From Candidatus Caldarchaeum subterraneum (lineage in GTDB: Archaea; Thermoproteota; Nitrososphaeria_A; Caldarchaeales; Caldarchaeaceae): 64,000 bases of DNA. Below, piece after piece: positions 1 through 8,737 of this stretch (its first letter is position 1; each line of letters opens with the position of its first letter). The notes under the pieces are model-generated. The model did no database searches and had not been told where the DNA came from. It saw only the letters and a program-made list of their open reading frames with translations. Location of the stretch: positions 1,232,981-1,296,980 of the forward strand of contig BA000048.1 in assembly GCA_000270325.1 (NCBI GenBank), given 5' to 3'. The position numbers and the translations under genes were made by a program.

Positions 1-2406
1 CTTTCGGGAGGAGGCGTCTCAAGCGGTGTCATGTCGTTCCTCAAGGTGGGAGACGCTGTGGCCGGCTCCATCAAGTCAGGTGGGACAACGCGGAGAGCGG
101 CCAAGATGGTTGTGCTGAACATCGACCACCCCGAGATAGAGGATTTCATCGACTGGAAGATGAAGGAGGAGCAGAAGGTCGCCGCGTTGGTCGCAGCAGG
201 CTATTCACCAGATTTCGAAGGCGAAGCATACCAAACCGTATCAGGCCAGAACTCCAACAACTCTGTCAGAGTGACCAACGAGTTTATGCGCGCTGTTCTC
301 GAGGACAGGGACTGGGCGCTCACAAGGAGAACAGACGGTAAACCCGTGAAGTTTGTCAAAGCCCGTTATCTCTGGGAGAAAATTGCGAAAGCTGCTTGGG
401 CTTGCGCAGACCCGGGTCTACAGTTCGACACCACGATAAACGAGTGGAACACGTGCCCCGAGACAGGTAGAATAAACGCCACCAACCCCTGCTCGGAGTT
501 CAACTTCCTCGACAACACCGCCTGCAACCTAGCATCCCTTAACCTCGTAAAATTCTACGACGAGGAAAAAGGAGTGTTCGATGTGGAAGCCTTTAGACAC
601 GCTGTGCGGCTGTGGACGATAGTGCTTGAGATAACGGTTGGTATGGCCCAGTATCCTAGCCCAGAGATTGCGGAGATGAGCTACAAGACTAGGAGTCTTG
701 GCCTCGGATACGCAAACCTTGGAGGATTGTTGATGAGGATGGGGCTGCCATATGATAGTGACGAGGGCCGCGCGGTCGCCGCCGTCATAACGGCTTTGAT
801 GACCGGCGAAGTTTATGCAACATCAGCGGAGATAGCGAGTATTGCGGGCCCGTTTGAAGAGTTTGAGAAAAACCGTGTTCATGTTCTGAGGGTTTTGAAC
901 AACCACCGTAGAGCCATATACCAAGCTAAGCCCCATGAATATGAGGGACTCGAGATTAAGCCGCATCTACCACCGCTTGAGCTGGCTCCAAAGTATCTTC
1001 TCGATGAGGCGAGGGCCAGCTGGGACCGTGCTGTCGCGATGGCGGAGAAATACGGCGTCAGAAACGCTCAGGCAACCCTGATAGCGCCGACGGGGACAAT
1101 TGGGCTTTTGATGGACTGCGACACTCTCGGCGTAGAGCCAGACTTCTCACTCGTTAAGCTGAAGAAGCTGGTGGGCGGAGGCTATTTCAAGCTTGTCAAC
1201 AGGTCGCTTGAACCGGCTCTGAGAAAACTGGGGTACAGCGAGAAACAAATTAGAGACGTCATCGAATACGTAATCGGTACAAACACTTTACACGGCAATC
1301 AGCCCGTCAACTACAACGCGCTGAAAAAGCGGGGACTCACAGACACAGAGTTGCAGAAGATAGAGCAGCTACTCGTGTCGGCTACTCGTTTAAGCGATGT
1401 CATCAACCCGCATACACTCGGTGTCGAAGCCATGAAGAGACTCGGCATCCCCGAGAATGTCTACAAAGCACCGGACTTCTCACTGCTCAAGTATCTGGGC
1501 TTCAGCGACGAGGAGATCAGAGTTTCGGAAGATGTTATCTGCGGCTCCTTGACGGTGGAGGGTGCGCCGCATATCAAGCCTGAGCACATTCCGGTGTTTG
1601 ACTGCGCTGTTCCAGCTGGACGGAAGGGTAAACGCTTTGTCCACTACAGGGCCCATATCTTGATGATGGCCGCTATCCAGCCGTTTCTGAGCGGTGCGAT
1701 AAGCAAGACAGTGAACATGCCCAATGAGGCGACGGTGGAGGATGTGGCACAGGTTTACATGGATGCGTGGAGGCTCGGCCTAAAATGCATAGCAATCTAC
1801 AGGGATGGTAGTAAGCTGTCCCAGCCCTTGACGACAGCTAAGAAAACCGAGGAGCAGGCGCCTCGGCCGGTTCGCCGCCGCCTACCCGCTGAGAGAAAAG
1901 CCATCACACACAAGTTCAGGGTCGGAGAGCAAGAAGGATACATAACAGTGGGCCTCTACGAGGACGGTGCACCGGGTGAAATATTCATCAAGATGGCGAA
2001 AGAGGGCAGCACTCTAGCAGGTTTGATGGACTCCTTCTCAATCGTGACCTCGATAGCTTTACAGTACGGTGTTCCTCTACGTGTTTTGGTTGAGAAGTTT
2101 ATACATACGAGGTTTGAGCCCATGGGCTACACCGACAACCCTCAGATACGTTTCGCGAAATCGGTTGTGGATTATGTTTTCAGATGGCTTGCGCTGAAGT
2201 TTCTGCCGGCGAGCGAGATAGCTGAGCTGGGCATATCAGAGGGACCTGTTGAGACGCAAGTTGTTGCAGGAGAAGAGATGCTGAAGAGGGTTTCCGCGAC
2301 ACCTGCGCCCGACGCTCCTGCGTGTAGAGAATGCGGAAGCATAATGGCTAGAAGCGGTAGCTGCTACGTCTGCACCAACTGCGGAGCCACGACAGGCTGC
2401 TCCTGA
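1..2406 (+). CDS. nrdJ: Adenosylcobalamin-dependent (class II) ribonucleotide reductase, 5' partial
   Basis: Reduces ribonucleotides to deoxyribonucleotides in the cytoplasm using a B12-derived thiyl radical. The frame is open from base 1, so the N-terminus, including the first active-site cysteine, lies outside the window. The visible part starts with the conserved GGGVSSGVMSFL segment. The catalytic NPCSE loop lies near 484-498 and the APTGTIG phosphate-binding loop near 1084-1105. The last 30 residues carry two CxxC pairs, the zinc/redox tail typical of class II enzymes. The central size fits NrdJ with no intein in this portion. The gene is followed at once by the promoter of the next one. 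The family call is very secure; the true start cannot be seen. Confidence 0.95.
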   Translation, partial: LSGGGVSSGVMSFLKVGDAVAGSIKSGGTTRRAAKMVVLNIDHPEIEDFIDWKMKEEQKVAALVAAGYSPDFEGEAYQTVSGQNSNNSVRVTNEFMRAVLEDRDWALTRRTDGKPVKFVKARYLWEKIAKAAWACADPGLQFDTTINEWNTCPETGRINATNPCSEFNFLDNTACNLASLNLVKFYDEEKGVFDVEAFRHAVRLWTIVLEITVGMAQYPSPEIAEMSYKTRSLGLGYANLGGLLMRMGLPYDSDEGRAVAAVITALMTGEVYATSAEIASIAGPFEEFEKNRVHVLRVLNNHRRAIYQAKPHEYEGLEIKPHLPPLELAPKYLLDEARASWDRAVAMAEKYGVRNAQATLIAPTGTIGLLMDCDTLGVEPDFSLVKLKKLVGGGYFKLVNRSLEPALRKLGYSEKQIRDVIEYVIGTNTLHGNQPVNYNALKKRGLTDTELQKIEQLLVSATRLSDVINPHTLGVEAMKRLGIPENVYKAPDFSLLKYLGFSDEEIRVSEDVICGSLTVEGAPHIKPEHIPVFDCAVPAGRKGKRFVHYRAHILMMAAIQPFLSGAISKTVNMPNEATVEDVAQVYMDAWRLGLKCIAIYRDGSKLSQPLTTAKKTEEQAPRPVRRRLPAERKAITHKFRVGEQEGYITVGLYEDGAPGEIFIKMAKEGSTLAGLMDSFSIVTSIALQYGVPLRVLVEKFIHTRFEPMGYTDNPQIRFAKSVVDYVFRWLALKFLPASEIAELGISEGPVETQVVAGEEMLKRVSATPAPDAPACRECGSIMARSGSCYVCTNCGATTGCS

Positions 2407-2410
2407 TTAT

Positions 2411-2419
2411 CTTAAAAAG
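2411..2419 (+). promoter_or_regulatory. TATA box for the Mrp/Nuo-like subunit
   Basis: The sequence CTTAAAAAG lies just after the nrdJ stop and about 30 bases before the ATG at 2449. This is archaeal TATA spacing for a leaderless or nearly leaderless mRNA. It is inferred from sequence only. Confidence 0.5.
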
Positions 2420-2448
2420 CCACTGTAGAGCCGAATAACCGAGTCTCG

Positions 2449-3909
2449 ATGATAGACTTCACACCCTCCCTGAACGCCCTGATAATTTTCACACTTGTCT
2501 CACCTGTCTTCTCACTGATTGGCAGAGGCTTGAACAAGCCAAGAGTTGTCGAGGTTTACACCGCTTTAGCTTTGGCGGCTACGACAATTATTGCCCTTGC
2601 CCAAGCGTCAGAAATTTTCGCGGGAAAGATTTACACAGTCTCCTACGGGTTCCCAGGCTCGCAGATATACGTGGATGGCCTCTCGATTTTTCTTGCACTG
2701 ATTTTCTTGGTTGTTGGTCTGCTTTCGACGGTGTTTGCCTTCGGCTACATCGAGGAGCGTAAACCCGAGTTCTACCCTCTTCTGATGATTCTGGTGACCG
2801 GGTTGGTGGGAGTGGTTTACTCAGGCGACCTCTTCACCTTCTTCATTTTCTGGGAGCTGATGTCAATCTCCTCATATCTCCTCGTCGCATTCAGATACAG
2901 GACATGGGAGGCTGTGGAAGCCTCGCTTAAGTACCTCATAATGAGCGCCGCGGGAGCGGCCGCGATACTTTTCGGGATGTCGCTGATGTATGGCCTCGCA
3001 GGTACCCTTGAGCTGAGCAGGCTGGGAGAGGCTCTCGCATCACAAGCTGTTGCGGCCGAGCCATGGGCTTATCTCGCAATCGCTCTACTTATAACAGGGT
3101 TCGGGGTCAACGCGGCGATGGCGCCGTTTCATTCTTGGCTGCCTGATGCGCACCCCGCGGCACCGAGCCCAATCAGCGCCATGCTTTCCGGCGTGGTGAT
3201 CAAGGCGGGTGTTTACGCGATGATCAGGGTGTTGATGGGGGTGTTTCCGCCGAGTCTCTTCGGTTGGCAGCTGGGGTTGGCTATTTTCGCCATCTTGACC
3301 ATGTCGCTGGGAAACCTGTTGGCGCTTTTGCAGGAAGATATCAAGAGGCTGCTGGCCTTCAGCTCAATAGCACACATCGGCTACATCGTCTTCGGGATAA
3401 GCATAGCGACAGTGACAGGGTTAACTGGCGGAATATTTCACGTGCTAAACCACGCTCTCATGAAGGCCCTGCTCTTCCTCAGTGCTGGCGCATTCATACA
3501 CGCTGCTCAGACACGGCGCTTAGACGACCTCGCGGGCATAGGTAAGAAACTCCCCCTAGCCGCAACCTGCTTTGGCATAGGTGCCTTCTCCCTCGCCGGC
3601 ATACCCGGTCTAAACGTCTTCTGGAGTGAGTTCACCATCGTCACGGCAGCCCTACAAGCAGGAGGCATCTACTCAATCCTTGCCGCGATAATGGTAATCA
3701 ACATCTTGGTCAGCGTAGCATACTACATGAGGCTCGTCCAAACAATTTTTCTCAAAGAACCTTCTACTACACTCCAACTCAAGAGGCCGGTGACGCTGGG
3801 TATGCGGTTCTCACTACTGGTTCTCGCAGCGTCAGCCATAGTGATAGGCGTCTATCCGACACCCTTCCTCGACGCAGCCCTAACAATCTCCACCATCTTA
3901 ATGGCTTAG
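2449..3909 (+). CDS. Proton/cation-translocating membrane subunit, MrpD/NuoN/NuoM family
   Basis: A polytopic membrane protein of 486 residues with about 14 hydrophobic segments, belonging to the antiporter-like subunits of respiratory complex I, Mrp antiporters and membrane-bound hydrogenases. The family's FxxFWELMS segment (essential Glu) is near residue 140. The HSWLPDAHPAAPSPISAML stretch, followed by a lysine-bearing helix, is near 230-255, and LFHxLNH-type sequence is near 330. It probably moves protons across the membrane, coupled to redox chemistry elsewhere. It stands alone here, about 18 kb from nuoM and nuoL and divergent from both. Whether it is NuoN of the same complex or an MrpD/hydrogenase subunit cannot be decided from this sequence alone. 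Confidence 0.85.
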   Translation: MIDFTPSLNALIIFTLVSPVFSLIGRGLNKPRVVEVYTALALAATTIIALAQASEIFAGKIYTVSYGFPGSQIYVDGLSIFLALIFLVVGLLSTVFAFGYIEERKPEFYPLLMILVTGLVGVVYSGDLFTFFIFWELMSISSYLLVAFRYRTWEAVEASLKYLIMSAAGAAAILFGMSLMYGLAGTLELSRLGEALASQAVAAEPWAYLAIALLITGFGVNAAMAPFHSWLPDAHPAAPSPISAMLSGVVIKAGVYAMIRVLMGVFPPSLFGWQLGLAIFAILTMSLGNLLALLQEDIKRLLAFSSIAHIGYIVFGISIATVTGLTGGIFHVLNHALMKALLFLSAGAFIHAAQTRRLDDLAGIGKKLPLAATCFGIGAFSLAGIPGLNVFWSEFTIVTAALQAGGIYSILAAIMVINILVSVAYYMRLVQTIFLKEPSTTLQLKRPVTLGMRFSLLVLAASAIVIGVYPTPFLDAALTISTILMA

Positions 3910-3940
3910 ACTTAAGAACAGCTTAAACCATAGCATAGCG

Positions 3941-5038
3941 GTGACCAAAGCAAAACCTCTCCAAAAAAAGGATGACACGAGGGACAAGGTTCTCAAAAGC
4001 ATTACAAAGTTTGCTGAAACAATCATCAAGAGCATTGAGCGTGGAGAATTTCCAGAAGTAGCCATCCCGGCTAGAACAACATCCAACATCGAGTACAACC
4101 CACAGCTCAGACAATATGTGCTAGGAGAACGGAAGATTATCAGAACAGCCCGAAACATCAAACACCTCCGGCCGCTTGCCCAGCTCAGCTGGATGGCCAT
4201 GTTCGCTTCACAGCTCATACGCTCAAGAAAAACAAGCACCCTGAGAGACGCGTTCTACAACGCTCTCGGCTACGATGTGGACTTTGAGGACCAGCAGGAA
4301 AGCGACGAAGCGGTAACGGAGCTCGAAACCATCATAGGCACGGTGCGCGAGGATTTCAACATCTATCCCGAGGAGCGTTCAAGCGTCTTCGGCCCCCTAA
4401 CTATAGAATATGATGTGCCAGGCTATGAGGGAAGGAGACTGGACCTCACAACTATTCCGGACGGAGCTATGATAGGGCCTGCCATGACCACAGCCAAGTT
4501 CGTCAAATCATCCGCCAAACAGGTCTTCGTGGTCGAGAAAGGCGCGATATATCAGAGGTTTCTCGAGGAAAACGTGCCATCCAAGTATAAGGCGATAGTC
4601 GTGCATACTGCGGGTCAAGCTCCACGAGCCACGCGCAAATTCATACGAAGGCTCAACACGGAGCTGGGGTTGCCGGTTTACATTTTCACCGACGCCGACC
4701 CATGGGGTATGCATATTGCGAGCGTCATAGTCTTTGGCTCGGCCCTCTCCGCACATGTCAGAGAACTAAATGTTCCAGACGCTGTATGGGCGGGCCTCTG
4801 GGCCAGCGACATAACTAAGTATAAACTCCCCGCCATGAAGTTCAACGACGAAGACATCCGCCGAGTGGCGGAGCTGGAGAAGGACCCCCGCTATGTCTCA
4901 GACCCTTGGAAACGAGAAATAAGCAACTTCAAAAAACTGCAGAAAAAAGCGGAGCTCGAGGCACTCAGCCGCTACGGCCTCGAATACATCGTATCCGACT
5001 ATCTGCCCGAGAAGCTCGCTGAGCTGACAAAGTCATGA
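3941..5038 (+). CDS. top6A: DNA topoisomerase VI subunit A (Spo11 homologue)
   Basis: The DNA-cleaving subunit of type IIB topoisomerase, which with Top6B relaxes and decatenates DNA using ATP. At 365 residues it is full length. The winged-helix/CAP part holds the catalytic tyrosine at about residue 106, in STLRDAFYNA. The Toprim domain shows VVEKGA (metal-binding Glu) near 196 and TDADPWG (DxD) near 248-254. The start is GTG, about 27 bases after a CTTAAG box. Its stop overlaps the ATG of the phosphoesterase by 4 bp (ATGA), so the two are translationally coupled. The expected neighbour top6B is not in the window; the gene instead heads a Top6A/phosphoesterase/SWIM operon. Confidence 0.95.
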   Translation: MTKAKPLQKKDDTRDKVLKSITKFAETIIKSIERGEFPEVAIPARTTSNIEYNPQLRQYVLGERKIIRTARNIKHLRPLAQLSWMAMFASQLIRSRKTSTLRDAFYNALGYDVDFEDQQESDEAVTELETIIGTVREDFNIYPEERSSVFGPLTIEYDVPGYEGRRLDLTTIPDGAMIGPAMTTAKFVKSSAKQVFVVEKGAIYQRFLEENVPSKYKAIVVHTAGQAPRATRKFIRRLNTELGLPVYIFTDADPWGMHIASVIVFGSALSAHVRELNVPDAVWAGLWASDITKYKLPAMKFNDEDIRRVAELEKDPRYVSDPWKREISNFKKLQKKAELEALSRYGLEYIVSDYLPEKLAELTKS

Positions 5039-5820
5039 AGCTCGTAGAGGGCCATGGTGCGCTGTTTCTCGAAAAACCAATCAAAACACTTGCAGTCGCG
5101 GACCTTCATCTCGGCTTTGAGGAGGAGCTTCGCAGCAAAGGCGTCCGCGTCCCCCTCCAGAGCATCAAAATCGTCGATGAATTGATGGCCGTCATCGAGT
5201 CGACGGGGGCAAAAAGACTGGTTGTGGTCGGCGACCTTAAACACAACATCCAAGGCCCTTCAAGTCTTGAATACGAGGTTCTTCCGAGGTTTGTTAAGCC
5301 GGTTAAGAGTCTGGTCGATGAGTTGATCATCCTTCCCGGCAACCATGATGGAAAGATTGAGAAAGTTTTGGCGGGCCATGCCACGTTATGTAGAGCGGAC
5401 GGGTTTGTTGTAGAGGAAGAATCTATCGGGTTTACTCATGGACATGTAAAGCCCTCAATACATGTGGCCTCCATGGACGTTATTGTGACAGGACATCTAC
5501 ATCCAGTTCTAAGGATTGGGCGGGGCGGCTCATCGGTAAGAATGGGCGTCTGGCTGAGACTCCGCGGTAACAGGAGAAAACTCTTCACGAAGCTTTTTAA
5601 AACAGATGCGCCACAGGCTGGTGACGAGGTATCGCTCATCATCATGCCGAGCTTCAACAAAATCATGCAGGGAAGGTCCGTCACCGAGCTGAGCCAAAGC
5701 AGCCTAACAAGAGGCCCGCTACTGAGGTCAGGGGCTTTCGACCTCGAAGAGGCAGAGGTCATAGGTCTTGACGGCGCCTTTCTAGGCACGTTGGCAGACC
5801 TGCGGAGGCTGGTTAGTTGA
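5035..5820 (+). CDS. Calcineurin-like metallophosphoesterase, archaeal SbcD-related type
   Basis: A two-metal phosphoesterase of 261 residues. All the family's metal-binding motifs are in order: DLHLG (about 23), GDLKH (64), GNHDG (102), THGH (137) and GHLHP (155). This matches the archaeal group described as SbcD/Mre11-related phosphoesterases, which in many archaea sit beside Lhr-type helicases and are thought to act in DNA metabolism; the substrate is unknown. The C-terminal 90 residues have no catalytic motif. It overlaps top6A by 4 bp upstream and the SWIM gene by 4 bp downstream (TTGA), so all three are probably one mRNA. Confidence 0.85.
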   Translation: MKLVEGHGALFLEKPIKTLAVADLHLGFEEELRSKGVRVPLQSIKIVDELMAVIESTGAKRLVVVGDLKHNIQGPSSLEYEVLPRFVKPVKSLVDELIILPGNHDGKIEKVLAGHATLCRADGFVVEEESIGFTHGHVKPSIHVASMDVIVTGHLHPVLRIGRGGSSVRMGVWLRLRGNRRKLFTKLFKTDAPQAGDEVSLIIMPSFNKIMQGRSVTELSQSSLTRGPLLRSGAFDLEEAEVIGLDGAFLGTLADLRRLVS

Positions 5821-6161
5821 ACACAGACCTGTCTAGGATGGAGAAAGAGAACCCGGAGCTTTTCCAAGAGGCTTACGAAGCCGTGAAGGCTAAGCGTGTA
5901 AAGAAGTATGTTTTCAAGCCCGGTGACAGGGTGAGGTGGGTGGTTGTCGGAAAAACACGAGATTATCTTGTGTTACCCGAGGCTGGCTACTGTAGCTGTG
6001 AAGATTTCTTCTTCAGAGTGATGAGTCACGAGAAGCCCTTATGTTATCATCTTCTTGCTGTCAAAATTGCTCAGATGACGGAGATGTACACGGTCATAGA
6101 GGAGACGATGGATTGGCATGAGAAGCTGATGAATGAATGGGTTTTCTACGAAAGAGCTTAA
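5817..6161 (+). CDS. Small SWIM zinc-finger protein (SWS1/ZSWIM7-like)
   Basis: A 114-residue protein with a single SWIM motif, CxC-x14-CxH: YCSCEDF at about 58-64 and LCYHLLAVKIA at about 75-85. The form CSC-D-F-F followed by LC-HLLAV is the pattern of ZSWIM7/SWS1, the Shu-complex partner of RAD51 paralogues, for which archaeal relatives are known. The N-terminal 55 residues are charged and helical; the last 30 are acidic and aromatic. The start is TTG in a 4-bp overlap with the upstream gene; an ATG eight codons later is possible. The fold call is good. A role in recombination is inferred from family and from co-transcription with top6A. Confidence 0.75.
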   Translation: MNTDLSRMEKENPELFQEAYEAVKAKRVKKYVFKPGDRVRWVVVGKTRDYLVLPEAGYCSCEDFFFRVMSHEKPLCYHLLAVKIAQMTEMYTVIEETMDWHEKLMNEWVFYERA

Positions 6162-6526
6162 GGGGCTATTGTCGTAGGTAGTGGTCTCTTCCTGTTAGCC
6201 AGTCTTCCCGCGGCGGTGCAAAAAATGTCAAAAGTCACAGTGTCCTCGAGAGCTTCGGCCGCATGTCCGACGTTTGACGGAATAACCACCACGTCTCCGG
6301 TTTTCGCGACCAGCTCTGTGTTGTCGTCGAACCAGAATTTTATGCTGCCCTCAAGAACCACAGTAAGCTGCTCATTCACGTGCCTGTGCATCTGGACACG
6401 GGCCCCCTTCTTTAGCAACAGCTTCGCAACCATCACCCTCTCACCTGACACCATCTTCCTATGAAAATCGTCGCGAACCTTCTCCCAAGCCAACTCATCC
6501 CAACAAACGCTTCTAACCTTAGACAT
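6158..6526 (-). CDS. Small cupin-domain protein
   Basis: A 122-residue single-domain cupin. Cupin motif 1 is visible as G-x5-HxH-x3-E, with HRHVNEQ at about 47-53. Motif 2 follows as GDVVVIPSNVGH at about 77-88, so the His/Glu/His metal site is complete. Proteins of this size bind a small ligand or isomerise/dioxygenate one; the substrate cannot be predicted. The stop codon shares TTAA (6158-6161) with the convergent SWIM gene. It is transcribed divergently from the HAD gene through a shared palindromic AT box. Confidence 0.8.
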   Translation of the reverse strand: MSKVRSVCWDELAWEKVRDDFHRKMVSGERVMVAKLLLKKGARVQMHRHVNEQLTVVLEGSIKFWFDDNTELVAKTGDVVVIPSNVGHAAEALEDTVTFDIFCTAAGRLANRKRPLPTTIAP

Positions 6527-6548
6527 GTATGTCGAAGTCTCTGAACCG

Positions 6549-6564
6549 CTTAAAAATCTTTAAG
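6549..6564. promoter_or_regulatory. Palindromic bidirectional TATA element
   Basis: CTTAAA-AATC-TTTAAG is a 6-bp inverted repeat between two divergent genes. It is about 25-38 bases from the cupin start at 6526 and 33-48 from the HAD start at 6597, so the same AT box may serve as TATA in both directions. It is inferred from spacing only. Confidence 0.5.
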
Positions 6565-6596
6565 ATACAACATCGAGTACAGCCTTTGGGAAGACC

Positions 6597-7733
6597 TTGG
6601 AACCTCCTGAGAGAAAATATCTAGAGTACAGGACAAGCATGGGCACCATCTACGTGAAATACGCAGCATTAGAGCCTCTCTCCAGAGTAGGTGGAGTGAT
6701 TTTTGACTGTGATGGTGTATTGATTGATGAGAAAACCTCCTATGACAAGGTCATCCAAGAGGTGACCGTTTATCTGACACACATGTTGACAGGCTACACG
6801 GTGGATGCTTCAGCCATCAAACAGGAGACAATTTATGACATAAGGGCAATAGGTAGCTTCAACAACGACTCGAACACCATCCAGCTGCTGGTCGAGTGGC
6901 TTGTGGACCGAATATCGGCCGAGTTAGATAACAAAGTTACGGAGAGAATGACTGAGCTTAGGTCGAAAAATTTCACCGAGATGCAGGGTGTTCTGCAAAG
7001 TCGTGGGAAGGTTTCAAGCTCGAGCGTTGAAAACTGGTTGAGGGATTTGTCGGGGAAGGTTGCGCCGTTTTCAGGTTCTGCGGCCGCGTTGACGGCTTTG
7101 GAGGAAGAGATCGGCATAGACATGCAGTTGACGAAGATGGTCAAGGATGTGTTGAAGCCCGGTGGACGATATGGGGAGAGTCTGTTGACCACCGTGTTTG
7201 ACGAGGCCTTCTACGGGTCAGAGAATGTTCAGAAGGTGAGGAACGCGGGGCCTTTCTTCTCCTTTACCGGAAAGCTTGACGAGGAAAAACTCATAGTCAG
7301 CCGGGAGACTCTCGAAAAATTATCGCAGTATGGAATACGGATGGGAATATGCACGGGGCGTGGTTCCTGGGAGACATGGAGAACGTTGGGTGAGTTTAGC
7401 CGCTATTTTGTTAAGGAGGCGTGTATGTTCATCAGCGACTACATCACCATAGACCCAGTCAAATACAGTTATCTCGAGAAACCAAGCCCCATCCCTCTTC
7501 TCGAAGCTCTCAAAGGACTCGGAGGCGATGAACCTAAGCTATATGTCGGCAACTCGGCGGAAGACCACATAATGTTTCAGCGAGCTCTCAGCAGCCGAGA
7601 GAACCTGCTCTTCGCCGGTGTGACGGATAATGATTATAGGCGGTTGGACTACATGTTTGAGAACGAGGCCGACCTCATACTGTCCTCGGTCAACCAGCTC
7701 GCGAAGGTTTTCCAGCTTTTGCGGGAGGAATAA
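6597..7733 (+). CDS. HAD-superfamily phosphatase
   Basis: A haloacid-dehalogenase-fold hydrolase of 378 residues. Motif I is FDCDGVLID at about 36-44 (nucleophile Asp). Motif II, GICTGRGSW, is near 252, and motif III/IV, YVGNSAEDHIMF, is near 313-324. Between motifs I and II lies an unusually long cap of about 200 residues, mostly helical. It resembles the HAD-IA-type hypothetical phosphatases of archaea with no assigned substrate. The TTG start gives an N-terminus (MEPPERKYLEY) before the Rossmann core; the ATG at 6639 is an alternative. The stop lies 13 bases from the restored end of the convergent thrB. Confidence 0.75.
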   Translation: MEPPERKYLEYRTSMGTIYVKYAALEPLSRVGGVIFDCDGVLIDEKTSYDKVIQEVTVYLTHMLTGYTVDASAIKQETIYDIRAIGSFNNDSNTIQLLVEWLVDRISAELDNKVTERMTELRSKNFTEMQGVLQSRGKVSSSSVENWLRDLSGKVAPFSGSAAALTALEEEIGIDMQLTKMVKDVLKPGGRYGESLLTTVFDEAFYGSENVQKVRNAGPFFSFTGKLDEEKLIVSRETLEKLSQYGIRMGICTGRGSWETWRTLGEFSRYFVKEACMFISDYITIDPVKYSYLEKPSPIPLLEALKGLGGDEPKLYVGNSAEDHIMFQRALSSRENLLFAGVTDNDYRRLDYMFENEADLILSSVNQLAKVFQLLREE

Positions 7734-7746
7734 AGGACCGGTGTAT

Positions 7747-8731
7747 TCAGGAAATTTTTACACAGCCCTTGGTGTCTGGAAATGTTTCAAGAATTTCGAG
7801 AACTTTTATCCCCTCTTCATCCAACCCTTGAACCACTTTCTCCACAGCCTTGTCCACAGGCCCTCCCCCCCACTTTCCCCGTGTTTTTTACACGGTTGAA
7901 CAGTAACAGGCGCGAAGGTCCTGCTCCACTAATGACCATGGCAACGCCAAAACCCTTGTAGAGTTCCCGCTTCTCCCTCAAAAGTTTCTGAGCATCATAA
8001 CCAGAGCCATAGACCCCTGCATCGGCCCTAGCAGGCTCTACAAGCGGGTCCACGAGAACAGCTCTAAGAAAAAGGTCAACATCTCCACGGGCAATAGCCG
8101 CCGCCGCCAACGCCGTCTCAGCCGCTATCTTGACATGAACAGAAGTTGCCACACTTTTGGGAACAGCTTCCCTCGCTGCCGCGGTCGACTCTTTTTTCAC
8201 GTCGGGGATTATCAACACGGCTCCGAGGTTCTCCGGCGGCTTCAGCGATAGAATGCTGAACCCCAATTCGTCTCGATGAGTGATAACAAACCCTCCAAGA
8301 AGAGATGCGGCAACGTTGTCCGCATGCTGCCCAGGCTCAGCCGTTGAAGCAAGTTCAACCATCTCCTCCCTTGTCAGCCCCAGTTCGAGTAAAGTGTTTA
8401 GCCCGTAAACCGCTGCCGCCGCTTCGGCCCCGCTTGCTCCAAGCCCCTTTCGGGGGGGAATCGATGCATCTATGGTTAGAGAAAGTTTTTTGCTGATTTT
8501 CCTGTAGCGTAGCATAGCCTCGGCTGCTTTTGCCGCGGCGTTCTCCGCTGGGTTGACAGATATCTCAGAGCCGTATTTCCCAACGATTTTCAGCTCCACC
8601 TCAACATTTTCGCTTTTCTCGGCAACGATGCCGAGCCGCAGCTTTGGTTTCTCCAGAGCCAGTGAGAAAACATCGTATCCGGGGCCGAGGTTGGCGGAGC
8701 TTGCTGGCGCCTCGAAGACGCCGGCGACCAC
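7747..8731 (-). CDS. thrB: Homoserine kinase (GHMP family), with a C-terminal frameshift
   Basis: Phosphorylates homoserine in threonine synthesis. GHMP motifs are clear: PASSANLGPGYD (about 9-20), the ATP loop PPRKGLGASGAEAA (about 92-105) and VISGAGPS (about 264-271). After FNRVKNTGK the uninterrupted frame runs into low-complexity GGRACGQGCGESG and stops at 7817. If one base of the C7 run at 7865-7871 is skipped, the other frame continues as PVDKAVEKVVQGL and ends with a GCVKIS tail at 7747, as a homoserine kinase should. This is therefore an indel, either real or a sequencing error, not a natural end. It follows the dehydrogenase gene by 6 bp, so the two are probably one operon. Confidence 0.85.
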
Positions 8732-8737
8732 AGGTCC

